Notes: generated by a model not told the origin, from the letters alone. A stretch of 64,000 bases of DNA from Aptenodytes patagonicus (GCF_965638725.1 NC_134949.1:78646017-78710016), one strand, 5' to 3'; positions 28,101 through 40,883 are shown, numbered from the stretch's first letter. Numbers and translations are program-made.

Positions 28101-31100
28101 TGCAGTAATCAAGCACTGAAGGTCTTCTTCCCCTAGAGATTTATTTTTGGTGGTACTTCTGTGTTTTAAAGAAAAACTGATTGACAGCAAAAAGCCTAGA
28201 TAAGAACAAAAACCTTTTGAATAAATCAGGATGTTTAGTTCAAAAATTTTCATTAGTAGGAGGACATGTTATATGAAGTATTGACCTTAATTATTAAAGG
28301 AGAAAGAGGAGTTTCTACCCCTAAATACCCTGTTTTGTAACCCTGAGCCAGGTCATCAGGCACAATCCTTCAGTCAGTAGGAAGGGGCTTGGGTCTGTGC
28401 TTTCCTTATTTTGTTGTTCCTCGGGACGGAGTGAGGACCCTACTCCACCTTGCTGGGATATTGTGCTATTTCCCCAATGACGTCTAGTCGCAAAGCCCCG
28501 CTGGTGACGTGAAGGTGGAAGAAGGTACCTTGTGGGCTTGAAAAGGTCTTCGGGAAAACTTCCCAGAGCATGGTAATCCCTTGTCTGAGCAGCGTGAGGA
28601 TGACTGCTGCCCTCATTCAGCTGTGATGTGGCGTTAGCCTGCAGGGAAGAGACTCACTGGAAAGCAATGTGGTTGGGTTGGATCTGCACGCTCAGTGTTG
28701 GAAGGCGCTGTCCTATGAGCAGCCCCAGCCCTCGCCGTAGGACTGGCCTTTCTCTCCTGGAGATGATGTGTGAGAAAGCACTTGCTTAGGAATAATTTGT
28801 TTGGCATCTCATGTCAACTTTCTGTACCTTTCTGGGTCTGCTAATGCACAATATGGCTGTCTAGGGAAGGTGTGATATTTTTGGAGAGACAGGGAGTCAT
28901 ATGAACTTGTGTGTGCCTCAGGACAAGACATAGCTGGGGTATATGACATACATGGTCTCTTTGAACCTGCCTTGTGGCGGCAGGGAGCCCCTGGACCTGA
29001 GCTTCCTTTCAGCACAGTCTGCAGCTTCAGGAGACAGGAGTTGTTAAATGATCTTTTTGTGAAGCCATTCAGATAGAAGTTGTACTCCGTGTGGTCCAGG
29101 GTCTTCTGCTGTCCTATCCCTATCAGGCATGGCCCTAGCAGGCCTCCGTGATTGCATCCTTCAGCAGGTCTGGGGACATCTCTGTCTCCCAAAGCTGGAG
29201 TCTTCCTCTTCCTAGCTAGGCTCCTCATACTTTGGCATGCAGACATGGGAAAAACATTTGGGGTTTCTATTTTTTCTTCTTTTTTTTTTTCTTCTTTATA
29301 CAATTTCCCTCCCTCTGCCTCCGTAGTCCTTCTTTCTCCAGCATAAACGCAGCCCCATCTCACAAATGTCCTCTCCTTGCCTGAGTTTGAACCTTATTTT
29401 CCCCTCAATCCTATCAAGTATCAAATGATTTTTCCTAAATGTTACCCCACAGCTATAACTGTAGTCAGACTGTCTACCTTAGGAAACAAACCCCAAACCC
29501 GAGCAGAACAACCTCCCTAGGTACAGATGTACTGGGAAGAGTGGTGAGGAGGGTAAAGTGGGAGGAAGAGGGACAAAGCCAAACAGGAGTTACCGATCCA
29601 GTCTGCATGCCTGAAGGACATGACAAAATTCAAGGCAAGCTGGGTGGCATGGAGATGTGGGAGCACATGATGTGGTTTGTCTTTGCCCCAGAAAGGCCCT
29701 CCTCTTCTCCCCATGGCAGAGCTTGTGTGCGTCTGTGTCTTGGGAAGCAAATTGAGTCCAGATTGTCAAGTGATGGGATGACAACATGGTTCTTGGTCAC
29801 ACAGCCAGCGAAACAGCCTGGGGAGGCAGCCCCATATAAGCATTTGAATCAGATACCCTTGAAATACTTTGCAGCCAAGTCAGCTGAAAACGTAAGGCTG
29901 AGAGCAGCTCCAGTTTACATCCAAAGCCAAACAAAACTCCGTATTTCTGCAGCTGCCATCCAGCTTCCCTGCTTTCGGCTGTCATCACTTTCTGTATCTC
30001 ACTGCCGTAAATCCACGCCTCTATTGTTCTTCCGTGAAACACCATGTGTTGATGGATAATGCTTTCATTAGTCCTAGCAGCATCGTGCTGGTTCACAGAG
30101 CCAGGAGTCACTTATTGTTTGCCAATTATTTATTAGGTGACTAATGTACATAAATGAAGCATTTATGAAAAGGCGTCCAGTCAAAATTTATGCTGAAATG
30201 ATCAGTGTTACAATAGTTGGCAAGGGGCTTGTATGGAGATGAAAGCTCCCCTGAAGTCAAGAGCAACCCCAAAAAATAATAGGGAAAGAAAGATGCCTGA
30301 GAGTGGTTAATTTAAATAGACAAGAGACGAAGGAAGGTGAAAAGGTGAAATGGACTGTTTGACCTGGTAGCACAGCAGAGATTGTCAAAGGAGCTGTTTT
30401 CTCTCAGAAGGTGCAGCTTTGTGAAGTTCAATTTTCCATGGGGATGTGTCAGCCATTGTCAGCAGGAATGAAGGAATTAATTCCAATGATGCTGGCATGT
30501 TTCCTTTTAATGTGTTTACTAATGTTCACCTTCTGTTCAGAAACGATTGCACTGAAAAATCTTGGCATGCAAACACCAAATTACTTGGAAATTTCTGTTC
30601 CGCAAGGACATTTTGTGTATTTCAAAGCTAACACTGAAAAACAAATAGAATCCAAAGCCTGCAGCCTTTTCTGTTGGGTGAACCAAGTTTTCTGCACATC
30701 GGTTTGTTGATAAAACATAGAAGTATGAGCCCAGGTCTTGTGAAACTCGGTCCTTCCCATGGGAACACAAAGCCTTTTAATACTCAGCTTTGTGGTATGC
30801 CGATTAGTTATTGCTGATGTCAGACTGATGCACTTCTCAGTGCAAAATCTCCGTGTGCAGGCGTGTTGTGAGACTATCCATTTTGGTAGGAAACCCTTTA
30901 ACGTTTTTCTGACTCTGACGCAAAAGGTCAGAGCACAAGAAATCTGCACGCTGAGGAAGGCAGTGCCAGTGCTGCTGCTGGCACTAACCTCTCCTAAAAT
31001 GGGGAGATGGGTCTGGACCCATTTCTGGCATAGGATAGGGGGAAGGGGGGAAAATAACCACTCATCCAGATCTGGGATATGTCACAGAAACTTTGCTGCT

Positions 31101-33300
31101 TCCTGGTCTTTACGATGTCTGGGGTCCCGCTGAGCTTGTCACAGCCTAGATTTCACCTCAATGCTATCAGGTTCCCCAGTGTCCTGTGGCCAAAGGGGTG
31201 TACTGTATCACCCTTCATAAATAAGATGGGAGGTGAATGGTGTTTGAGACTTTGAACCGAAGTGAGGATTTCACCACAGAATTCCTCTTGAAATTTCTAG
31301 ACATTTGTTTTGATTTGCTTTATCTGACTTGTAAAATATCAGTCTTCTTTTTGCTCAGGTAGTGAAAACTTAGATTTTTTTTTTTTCCCCCTTCTCTTTT
31401 TTCTGGGGCCCCAAAGTCCATTCCCCAGGATGGACCTGCATGATGGGTGCTGCGGGACCAGCAATAACCCCAGTGGGGAGATCTTTGCTCACCTGAGCAT
31501 CAGCACCAGACCTGGTGGCAGCCATCTCATTGTGGGGTCGCTAGTTTCGGTGAGCAAGAGGCTTGGGGTACTTCTCCTTTTTCAGGCTTCAAGGTCCTGG
31601 TGGGTGGAAAGCCATTTCTCTTCATGCGCTTCCACTACCTGGTCATCAAGCCCCCTCTGAGCCTCTTGGCTACAGCTTAATGCAGATGACCAAGAAGCCC
31701 CATGGGGTAGGTGGCATCAAGCTGCTGCCTTCCCTGGCTGTGGAGGTGGAGATGGGAATTTTGCTGCCTCGCAGGTAAGCGTGTCCATACCAGAGCTCAT
31801 ACAGGAGGGAGGGCAGAAGTGGCCGAGCAGTGCTGTGTTTCATTTAGGGATATGAAGTTCTGGGGTAGGGTCAACGTACAGGTGCTGGCGCTGCTGGGCA
31901 TTGCATGCCTATGAGGGGGGGCAGATGTGTGGGGCATGCAATGTAAGCTGGGGACAGCCAGTGCTGCTCTGGCTGTTGAGGACCCTTTGCTTTGGGCTGG
32001 TAATGGTCATGAGACCTCATTTTGACACCCTCCTGGTTTAGCTGGAATGGAAGATGCTCTGGGGTTTGATTATTTTGGTTTTGTGGATTATACACAACAT
32101 GGATGGGAAAGCAGTGAGATCCCAGGAGAGCCCTTTTTTGTGATGATCAAAGCAAATAAATAAAATTTGAGGTGCTCTGTCACTTTTTTTTCCTTTCAGC
32201 TACCTAAGTATAACTGCACTTGAAAGGATTGTGTGACATGAGGGCAAACAGCAAATTCTTCCTTTCAGAAATGGGGGAAGGTACTTCTTTATTTATATAG
32301 TTGGTGCATGATTCATTCCTTTGATCATGAATTGCAGCTTGTCTGTTACCAGTATTATTTCATACTTCATCTTTTCTCATCTAGTTTCCTTTCCTTTTGA
32401 TCTTGCTCTGTTACTTCTGCCAGTTGTGCTACATGAGGAGAATAAGTAAACTTGAGACCTGAATTGGCACTGGAAAGACACATCCCTCTAGCTAGTAAAT
32501 TACTTGTGTCAGATGCCTTGGAAGTTTGACTGGGATGCAAAAGCTTAGCAGTTGTGCTGGACAGTAAAATGAAGAGTTTGTCTGGCATCCATCTGGCACC
32601 ATCTGCAGAGCATTCCTCTTCCACTTGGCTCGTTATGGTCTGGTGTGCTCTAGTGCAAAGCAGGCACACAAATACGCAAACTCTAAGCTCTCGGGAGCAA
32701 ATCCCAGGGAAGACTGGGGAATTCGGTGACCTTTTTTTCCCTCAGGAGCGCTGGAAGGTTGGAGGCTGCAGCGTGTAGTTTCTTTTTACTTAGAGCTTAG
32801 GGCAAAAAATTTAAATGTGTTCTTCGTGAAACCCAGAGGTCAAAAAGAGTAAAGCTGTGGAGACTCCAGTTCCTCCACACTGATTCAGCAGATAGACCAA
32901 TTTTGCCCCTCTAGGAAGGGGAAGAGCTTGCAGCTGCCTGTAGAGAACGAAGAGTTGGGAGGCCCATCAACCCTGCTTGGCTCAGGGCTTTTCTTGATGG
33001 CCATCTGTCAGAAGCCTTTCCAAGCCTCTCCCTTCGCTAGCTGGTGGGTTTCTGGAAGAGCTCCCTTTCTGGGTGAGCCCTAGCCCATTTCTCCAGACCA
33101 GCGCTCACACTGGTAATGACTGTCCTGTCCTCCAGTACTTTGGCAGAGAGCAGCGCGAGGAGGGCACAGTCCCATGCACCTGTGGATCAGCAACCATCCA
33201 AAACACAGAAACCCTGTGCACGCCATGGCATTTGACATGTGGCCACTCTGACTTTGAAGACCTTAAAGGACCGTTCCTGCCTGGGCTTGCTGGTCTGTTT

Positions 33301-33315
33301 GTTGTTGTTGTTGTT
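33301..33315 (+). repeat. (GTT)5 microsatellite
   Basis: Five GTT units followed by T-rich sequence. Confidence 0.85.
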
Positions 33316-33568
33316 TTGTTTTTCCCTTTTTAAAAAATTTTTAATTTCTCATCTCTAGTCGTGCTTCTTTTCCTCCCCTTCAGATCACAGAGTGGGAAGG
33401 ACAGAAGGGCACTTCTCTGCATTTCAAAGCCACTGCAGCGCTTAGGCGTATTTATGTGCATTCAGAGAAATCTCCAAGCTTCTCTTTGTAACACATTGTA
33501 GAAAGTAATGATATATTTTTGCAAATCTCTTGAAAGACACAAAGGCACAAATCTATCATGAACTCCTG

Positions 33569-33588
33569 AAATTTCGATCACGAAATTT
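33569..33588. repeat. Inverted repeat with 8-bp arms
   Basis: AAATTTCG, a 4-base spacer ATCA, then CGAAATTT. It is a perfect small hairpin about 420 bp from the CR1 3' end and unrelated to it. Confidence 0.8.
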
Positions 33589-34004
33589 ACTCAATTGATT
33601 CAGTAGTAAGTTTTTCTCCCCCACCCCTCCTTTTGAAATCACATCCTCTAGAGGCAAGTGACTACTTGAGAAATTCAGCTTTCGTTTATTAAAAAGAAGT
33701 TTTCATCTCTCATAATCATGGGGTTTTTTGTCGGGTTATTTTTTTAAACATCCACCTAAGTGTTAACTAAATCACCCACGAAGATAAGGAGATTAAGAAG
33801 AACAAAGCATTGTCAGGTTACAAATAATTATTTTTAAGCTGGATCTCCTGACCAGCTGGATTTAGCTTTTTTTGGTTTGAGTGCCACAGGCTGTCAGTAC
33901 TTGTCTCCGCTAAAAAACTTTTCCTAATAAAAGCAATTTTTACTGGTGTGATTTCAAGCCTGATCAATCCTATGTTAACCTAATTTTTAATTCCTCTTGC
34001 CCTT

Positions 34005-34852
34005 AGAATCATAGAATCATTAAGGTTGGAAAAGACCTCTAAGATCATCAAGTCCAACCGTCAACCCAACACCACCATGCCCACTAAACCATGTCCCTAA
34101 GTGCCTCATCTACTCGTCTTTTAAATACCTCCAGGGATGGGGACTCCACCACTTCCCTGGGCAGCCTGTTCCAATGTTTCACCACTCTTTCAGGAAAGAC
34201 ATTTTTCCTCACGTCCAATCTAAACCTCCCCTGGTGCAACTTGAGGCCATTTCCTCTCGTCCTATCGCTTGTTACTTGGGAGAAGAGACCAACACCCACC
34301 TCGCTACAACCTCCTTTCAGGTAGTTGTAGGGAGCGATGAGGTCTCCCCTCAGCCTCCTTTTCTCCAGGCTAAACAGCCCCAGTTCCCTCAGCCGCTCCT
34401 CATCAGCATCAGACTTGTTCTCCAGACCCCTCACCAGCCTCGTTGCCCTTCTCTGGACACGCTCCAGCACCTCAACATCCTTCTTGTAGTGAGGGGCCCA
34501 AAACTGAACACAGTATTCGAGGTGCGGCCTCACCAGTGCCGAGTACAGGGGCACGATCACTTCCCTACTCCTGCTGGCCACGCTATTTCTGATACAGGCC
34601 AGGATGCCATTGGCCTTCTTGGCCACCTGGGCACACTGCCGGCTCATGTTCAGCCGGCTGTCAACCAGCACCCCCAGGTCCTTCTCTGCTGGGCAGCTTT
34701 CCAGCCACTCTTCCCCAAGCCTGTAGCGCTGCATGGGGTTGTTGTGGCCGAAGTGCAGGACCTGGCACTTGGCCTTGTTGAACCTCATACAGTTGGCCTC
34801 AGCCCATCGATCCAGCCTGTCCAGGTCCCTCTGCAGAGCCTCATCACCGTGT
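34005..34852 (-). mobile_element. CR1 LINE (non-LTR retrotransposon), 5'-truncated 3' fragment
   Basis: This is an insertion on the minus strand of about 850 bp, covering the end of the reverse-transcriptase ORF plus the short 3' UTR. Its 3' terminus, at the low-coordinate end, carries about two copies of the ATTCTATG-type octamer that ends avian CR1 elements instead of a poly(A) tail. The 3' UTR includes the CR1-like stretch around 34020-34080 (GTTGGACTTGATGATCT on the minus strand). The element stops abruptly at about 34850 in unrelated AT-rich sequence, which is the usual 5' truncation of CR1. I see no target-site duplication, as is normal for this family. It is the clearest indication that the window is avian. 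The reading frame is uninterrupted, which suggests a fairly recent copy for a CR1. Confidence 0.95.
34084..34851 (-). pseudogene. C-terminal remnant of CR1 ORF2 (reverse transcriptase / endonuclease polyprotein)
   Basis: About 255 codons stay open on the minus strand from the truncation point to a stop at 34084-34086. A methionine lies at 34786-34788, but the frame continues upstream of it to the truncation ([20 protein letters not shown]...), so that methionine is internal, not a true start. The segment corresponds to the thumb and C-terminal part of a CR1 reverse transcriptase. Recognisable pieces are the [14 protein letters not shown] block at the start, the [20 protein letters not shown] block in the middle (about 34465-34530) and a basic C-terminus that ends LRDMV. 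The catalytic YADD-type palm and the endonuclease domain lie upstream and are missing, so the fragment cannot retrotranspose by itself. A long opposite-strand ORF (34174-34929) is only its antisense shadow. Confidence 0.93.
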
Positions 34853-35559
34853 TAATGCAAGGTGATAAGTTGTGCTCCACATTATATTACTATTACATTG
34901 TAGTTATTGCATTTTTCCCCTTTATGTGATAGATTTACCCAGTGTAGACAGGAGGGTCTAGGTACGTATGTACTGTATAGAGTACATTTGCAATGCCTGG
35001 GGAGTCCATAAGAGGCTGTGTTATCCTTAAATCCCTGGTTCAGATCTGGCCTCCAGTCTATGGTGACTGATGCATCCCGCTGATTTATTCCCAGCTTGCA
35101 AGCCAGTGTGATGAGAGTTGGGGATACACAGATGCTGTATTTTTCTACCTGTTTTTTATGTCTGTGGCTAGGTAAAGATTAGGTCTTGCATTGCTGATTC
35201 CCATACCCTCTTTTAGCTGCAAAAGCTCCTTCTCCTCAATTTTTTTTCACTAAAGTCTAATTCCAGGACACGGAGCTACAAATCCTCCCCAGCTGAATAC
35301 GTAAGTATACTGAACATGTTGATTTTTACAATTTTAGACAGACCCTTTTTTTTTCTTTTTCTTTTCTTTTAACCCCCAAAACACCAAAAATCCTGGCTGG
35401 ATAGGATTTCTTTCCTTCCCGCCTGATGGCGTTTGACCTCGGCCGGAGGGGTTTGTAAAGAGACCTTGCTGTGCTGTTCAGTTAGGGAGGCAGACGGGAG
35501 GGATGGGCAGAGTGGGCAACATGAGGGCTTCGTGCTCGCCGGCGGCCTTGCGGGCAGCT

Positions 35560-35640
35560 CACACCGAGCGACTTTCTCTGCGTGAGGCTGTGAGTCACCG
35601 TGGCACGTCAGCCTGCCGAAATGAGTAATTGAAAAGGATG
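35560..35640. promoter_or_regulatory. AP-1 site in a CpG-retaining patch
   Basis: TGAGTCA, the consensus AP-1 site, lies at 35591-35597, followed by GGCACGTCAGCC, a CRE-half-like site. The surrounding 35400-35700 is richer in CG dinucleotides (GCTCGCCGGCGG) than most of the window. It could be a regulatory element but is not a clear promoter. Confidence 0.2.
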
Positions 35641-37559
35641 GCAGGGGCTAGGGAGAAGGTTTAACGGAGGGATGCCTGCGCCTTTTTGTGCCACGTTTTA
35701 AGGAGTGGGGTTTTTTTAACAGGCAGTGGCTTAATATCTGTAAATAGACTAATTTCTTTTTTCTTGGTTGGCGGCGTGTCATGGTCCTCTCCATTTGGAT
35801 CTGTTAGTGATAAGAGTTAATTTGCATTGTACCAAAGGGACTTCGTTTCCCTATCTCATTTAAATGCAGAAATCATCCTTTGAAGTGCCTGATGTGAGCT
35901 TCTCCATCCTGCACGTGGCCCTTCATCTCTACGGCTGTGTCATACCCCTGTGGCCGTGGTGGAAATCTTGTGTAACGTTAGTTGTAACAAAATGTTAAGA
36001 AAATACTGACAGTCTTTGCAGCTGCAGGCGACACCGAGGAAGCAGCAGTGTGTGACCAGGTGTCTGCTGCCCAAGGTGATCCAAGGACCCTTGTGGGAAG
36101 CCTTGGAGAAACTTTTCTCACCGGCATTTGGCCCTTGGTGACTTTTTTTTGTCTTCAAAGACCATGTTAGGCTTAGCTTCCGGGTAACTTATTCCCAACT
36201 TCCTATTTTTGTGCCTTTGAGAAAGGTGATGCATAACCTGCCCTTTCTCATAGGTATTTCGGCTTCGTGGCTGTCTCTTTTCCCTGCAATAATGATTTGC
36301 AAAAGGCTTCTCTTGCCCCATAATGAGGATTGATAGGCAGTGCGCCAGGTCTGTGCAGAGCAATAAGGACGTGGGGAACAGATAGCTGATGGGAAGAGCA
36401 GGCGCCGGGGCTGAGCAGGTTAGCACGAACACCACCGGCCATCTGCGAAGACAAATTTGGTTTCTGAAAATAACATGGCATTTGAATTGAGGCTCCTTTC
36501 TAATGTGAATTTATATGTCTGGAAAAAAAAATCCCGGGATTACATTTGCCAGCCATTCGATTGATTTAGTTGAACTGGCGCAAGTGTTATCGCTCGGTGT
36601 CTGCTGGGGAGATCTTCCGTCCCCAATGCTGAACGCTTCATTTATGTTTGGTGACAGGCTGATAAACATCACTGGGCAGTTTCATTCTCTGCACCGGGGC
36701 AGAGGGATTAAAGTGCGCGAGTGGCTTAGAAAGATGAGACGTGGCAGGATTTCACTTTTTGAAAGGGGAGTCCTGGCTGATGGCTGCTCAGTGATGTCTA
36801 AAAAGTCTTTAGTGAGAATATGTAAAGAGACAAAGCTAATATATGAAGACCGTTCCTCTCTTATTTCTGTACAAGCCCTGTTATCATCCCAGGTGAAAAC
36901 ACAACCAGTTGCTTGGTGGTAAAGCGTCGGGCGGTGGGACTGCAGTATCCCCAGGAAGGCAGTGAAGTTTTTCTGCTAAGTGATGATGTATATAAAAGGA
37001 ATAAGCTAACCGTCCTTTCTAATCCCAGGTGGAGCGCTGGTGGGTGGTAAATGACTTTCTGAATGATCCCACAGGCTCGAAAGAAAGCCCGGGTGCTGTG
37101 TGTGCTGGGCTGGGCGAGCACAGGAACAGCCAGCCTGGGGGGACGGAGGCTTCTCCCTGGCCGGGAGTTTGTCAGCGCAGGTCAGGCCAGTTCAGCAGCT
37201 GTTGGGGCAGGCTTGGTCCTGCCTTGTGCCCTGGACACAGATGAGGTGACCCACTGAGGTTCCTGCCAGCACTGTTTTCTGTGGGTCTGGGACTGGCTGT
37301 ATTTAGACTTAAACTCTGCTTGTCTGCCGTGTGAGACGTATTTCAGTCCAGGAATTGGCTTTTTTTACCTCTATTTTGCTTTCGATAAGCTGGCGGAAAA
37401 CTGGCAGTAAGAAGGGGATTTTTTGTTGTTTGTTTTTTTGTTCTCAGTATTTTTTCCTTTAGAAATGAAATGCTATTTAAAGGTGACATGCTGCTTTCAA
37501 AGTGTACTGTGTCTGCATTAAAAATTTTGTAAATACGGGCAGAATTGTGTTCAGCTTCG

Positions 37560-37655
37560 AGCTGTATTTAATCACCCATTAGCTATCATTAAGATATACT
37601 ATTACAGCAATCCATGATCTGAGAGTTTATTAATGCTCCAGGTAATCCGGGCGTG
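37560..37655. promoter_or_regulatory. Cluster of homeodomain core motifs (candidate enhancer)
   Basis: Within about 90 bp there are six ATTA/TAAT cores: TTAATC, CATTAG, CATTAA, TATTAC, TTATTAATG and GTAATCC. ATTA is the core recognised by many homeodomain proteins, and GTAATCC fits the bicoid/OTX-like subclass. The sequence is not low complexity and reads like developmental noncoding DNA. Conservation cannot be tested here. Confidence 0.25.
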
Positions 37656-38003
37656 CACAGTGGATGGGACGGAGGGGCAGAAGTAGGGTTTCTCTGTCTG
37701 TGGCTTTTCCTGCGCGCAAGCTTGCTGGAGTCTGATTGTGTTACAGTGGAAACAGAAGAAAGGAAATAGGCCGCAACGGGGGAATGTAACTCTCCTTTAA
37801 CGCTGCTAGAGGACAAATCCATTCTTTTTGGGCAAGTGTTTTAGAAGCTGCAGCTGATCTGTATTGTGTTGCTTATTAGTATTCCAGGACAATACTAATT
37901 GATATGTCTTTAGCCTGATGCCTTACTTTTCTTTATACATGTAATGTAATCCTTAAAAAGCTTTGAATATTGATACAGTTATGCAATTGAGAAAAGAAGG
38001 CAA

Positions 38004-38060
38004 TAAAGGGGAAAAGAAAAAAAAGATTGTAAATAAAAAAAAAGTAAAGGAAAAATAAAG
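38004..38060 (+). repeat. A-rich purine tract
   Basis: About 55 bases consist almost only of A and G, with several A runs of 7-9. On the minus strand it is a long pyrimidine tract. Low complexity. Confidence 0.75.
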
Positions 38061-40497
38061 TGGATAGGAAAGAGAGGACCATTTCCTAATACTGTCAGCA
38101 ATCTGGTATGGAAAGTCACAGGCGATGGTTATGACTCCACGGCAAACGGAAACCCTGGGGCCACGTGGAGGATGCTGGGCCGCAGCAGGGTGCAGGGCAC
38201 CTGTTGACATCTCTGCATCCCTTGGAGGTTTTGAAAATCCCAGTGATCTGGGGTGCTGCTTCACACCCAAGTGATTTCAGTGTGCTTCTGTGCCACTAGC
38301 AAACCCTTGGAGGACATGGATGACGGGAGGCAGAGGATGGCTGCTGCTGCTGCAGCTGAGATCCCAGCATTGGGCCCGGCCAAAATTGTTTATCGCTGAA
38401 GGTAAGGGGCACTGCATGGGTTCTGCTCTTCCCCTGCGGTCTGTGGTGCTGCCAAGCCTGCGTGCAGCCTGCTTGGGGCCAGCTGGGTCCCCGCCAGCGC
38501 TGGGACTCGATCGCGGAGCTGGTACAGCATGGCACGGCCGATGTCACAGCCCAAGCGACATGGGGACGAGGGGGAGACGGCTGCACCACACACTGCCAGC
38601 TTTGCATACACGCGCAGTCTCAAATGTTTGCTTGTTCGCCAGCATCTTATTTTCATGATTTGTTGTTTTTGCTGTGCAAGTGAGCACCAAATCAGACTAA
38701 AAAGCGAGCACTGCAGAATGCTCTGTATGTTGCTGGAAAACAGCCCGATAAAATAAACAGATGCTGCCATAAAAAATAAAGCAGAAAGTCTGTTAAATGC
38801 AGCTTCCCTTGAAGAAAAGGAAAACATTTCATGCAGCACACATTGAATTTTCTGGGGTTTATTTTGGTTATTTTGACCTGTGCAGTTGCTGAAGCCTCAG
38901 CTGGGTGTGCGTGTTGCCATGAGGCTGCATGTGCTTGGAAGGGGTCCGCACCCAACACTGAGAAACTGCAGTGGCTGAATTTTTCAGCGATACCTCGACG
39001 TCGGCACATTGTGTGCTCTGGCTTTTCAGAGGAGCTAGCTATTGAGTTTTACTTGCAAAGAAAAATAGTTGAGGAGTATCTAGTTTGAACTCAGAGGACG
39101 CTGACTAGTTTTTTAATTTTTTTTTTTTTATATTTTACGAGAAGACTGCTTCTTGCAGTCTGCTTTCCTGCAGAAAACCTGCCAAGATGAAATTGGTAGA
39201 AGATGTTGTGAGGAGTAGGCCAGTTGCAGGGGGGATGCTGAAATGGAAACCCCGCTGCTTCGGGGTAGCCTCGGCTCTCTGGAAGTAGGAAAAGATGAAG
39301 ACAGCATCAGCCTGTGATACTTCCTGAGGATAAATTTTACAACACTTCAGAGGATGCTGCAGAAGAGCCTCAACAGATTTGGGAGCAGTGTCTCGAGGAA
39401 GCCTAGAAGATTGGGAATCCTCTTTTTCTCAGTGGTCTACTGATACAACCCAGACTTTGACATTGTTGAGAAGATGTCCGATGATTTAACCCGTACTAAA
39501 CCTTCCAGTTTTATGGATACGTGTCTTTGATATATGGCTGAATTACTGCACTCTGAGGCAAAAGCAGCAGCAACTATTAATAAGCAGAAAAGGAGGAGGT
39601 AGAAGTGGTATTGTAACAGTGATCCAGGAATAGCACCGATATCTGAGCCTCTTTTCAACCACCTCATATCATGTCATTACTAGTTTTAGCTTCGTTGACA
39701 CGTTATTTTGTCCAAGACGTTCCCATTTTAAGGTCTTGCACTCTGTGATTGCTTTTTTTTTTTTAATTGGATTTTTTGGTACAGCCTAAAACATGTTTGT
39801 TATAACTTAGCTATAGTACGGTTAGCAGTCCATTGAGGTGCTTGGATATTGCAGTGTCCTGGCACACCTGGGAATGTGTTTCTCTCTTTATGTAGCATTT
39901 TTTAATACTTCCTTAGGGGAGGCTGGTTTGGATGTGGTTAGGCTTGTGCTCTCACAGTTGCCCTCCAGGGAAACTCCATCAGGCCTGAAAAACCAAGTAA
40001 ACAAATTCATGTTTCAAGATTTCTCTGATAATTGTTTTTACACATGGTAGAGGAATTAATTCAAGAACTTCTGTGATGTTTGAATTTCCCATTCCTTGTC
40101 AGCACTTCAACATCCTCAGAAGTTTTTGATCATCCTGAAGAATTTTCCTAGTAAATTGATGTTGGAAAATCTTTCCCTTGTTATTTAAAAAAAAAAAAAT
40201 AATAAACAAAAGTGGTGTAAGTTATAACATTTAAGGCTGATCTTTTTACGACCCCACAAAAGTAAGGTGATGGAAAGTGTCAGTCCATCCTCGTTCATGT
40301 GCTAGTTACTGAGAGGGAGAACTCACAACCTGAAAGCATGAACTTCTTCAGCTCCAATTAAACTCCCCTTTAGCTGTAACAGATATGTGTTTTCTGTGGC
40401 TCAGCAGAGAAGGACTTGTGTAGTATCTAAAGGTATATATCTAGTAGTGTTAATGAGAGAAGAGATTGTTTCACTCTGCAAAAAAGTTGAGATTTGG

Positions 40498-40511
40498 GGG
40501 GGAGCTCCCCC
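40498..40511. repeat. 14-bp GC palindrome
   Basis: GGGGGAGCTCCCCC is self-complementary and extends into GGGGG on the left. It is isolated in an AT-rich region. Confidence 0.85.
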
Positions 40512-40845
40512 TCCTCACTCCAAGTTAAGCATTTGCAGAGACTGTGTGCAAGAATTCATTTTATTTCCATTTTAAACTTTAGAAGAAAATGTAATATAGT
40601 ACATATGGCTTGAAATTGTTTTTTTTTTAAAAAATCCATTTTGGAATACATCTTTCTGAAACATTTGTGATAGAATAAGGACCAACTTCATTTTCATGAG
40701 ATTGTTTCACTCTGTTTTCTTCTAATTTTGGTAGAATTGAAGCAGCATTTTCCACTGAAAAAACTGTCAGTGAAGAAATGTCTGGATTCTGGCCACCTCC
40801 TGTGTGTACCCACCTACACATGGATGTCATGATGTGGTAGCAGTG

Positions 40846-40883
40846 CTCTTTGGTCAATGGACTTCTCTTTGGTCCATGGACTT
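40846..40883 (+). repeat. 19-bp tandem duplication
   Basis: CTCTTTGGTCAATGGACTT is followed directly by CTCTTTGGTCCATGGACTT. The two copies differ at one base, so this is a recent or conserved local duplication. Confidence 0.9.

Larger units (their letters stand above)
24067..34004. other. Gene-free stretch between LTR copy A and CR1
   Basis: No gene or transposon is recognised. The G18 run, two long ORFs (28809-29363 minus and 29439-30059 plus) that look like chance, and an ATTA-rich patch near 30060-30200 are the only notable content. The part from 30.9 to 33.2 kb is less AT-rich but lacks a coding signature. Confidence 0.55.

Noticed and set aside
28809..29363. 184-codon minus-strand ORF
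   Set aside because: Starts in a Lys/Glu-rich stretch created by a polypyrimidine tract (plus strand 29270-29310) and shows no motif. Likely chance.
29439..30059. Longest non-repeat ORF, 206 codons on the plus strand
   Set aside because: No recognisable domain, homopolymer-free but compositionally random, and overlapped by open frames on the other strand. From stop-codon frequency alone an ORF of this size is not surprising in 64 kb read in six frames. A homology search would be decisive.
31430..31780. Possible two-exon gene (ATG at 31430, GGTGAGC donor, CTTTTTCAG acceptor)
   Set aside because: The implied intron is only about 40 bp, shorter than vertebrate introns normally are, and neither block resembles a known protein.
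34174..34929. 251-codon plus-strand ORF
   Set aside because: Antisense shadow of the CR1 reverse-transcriptase frame.
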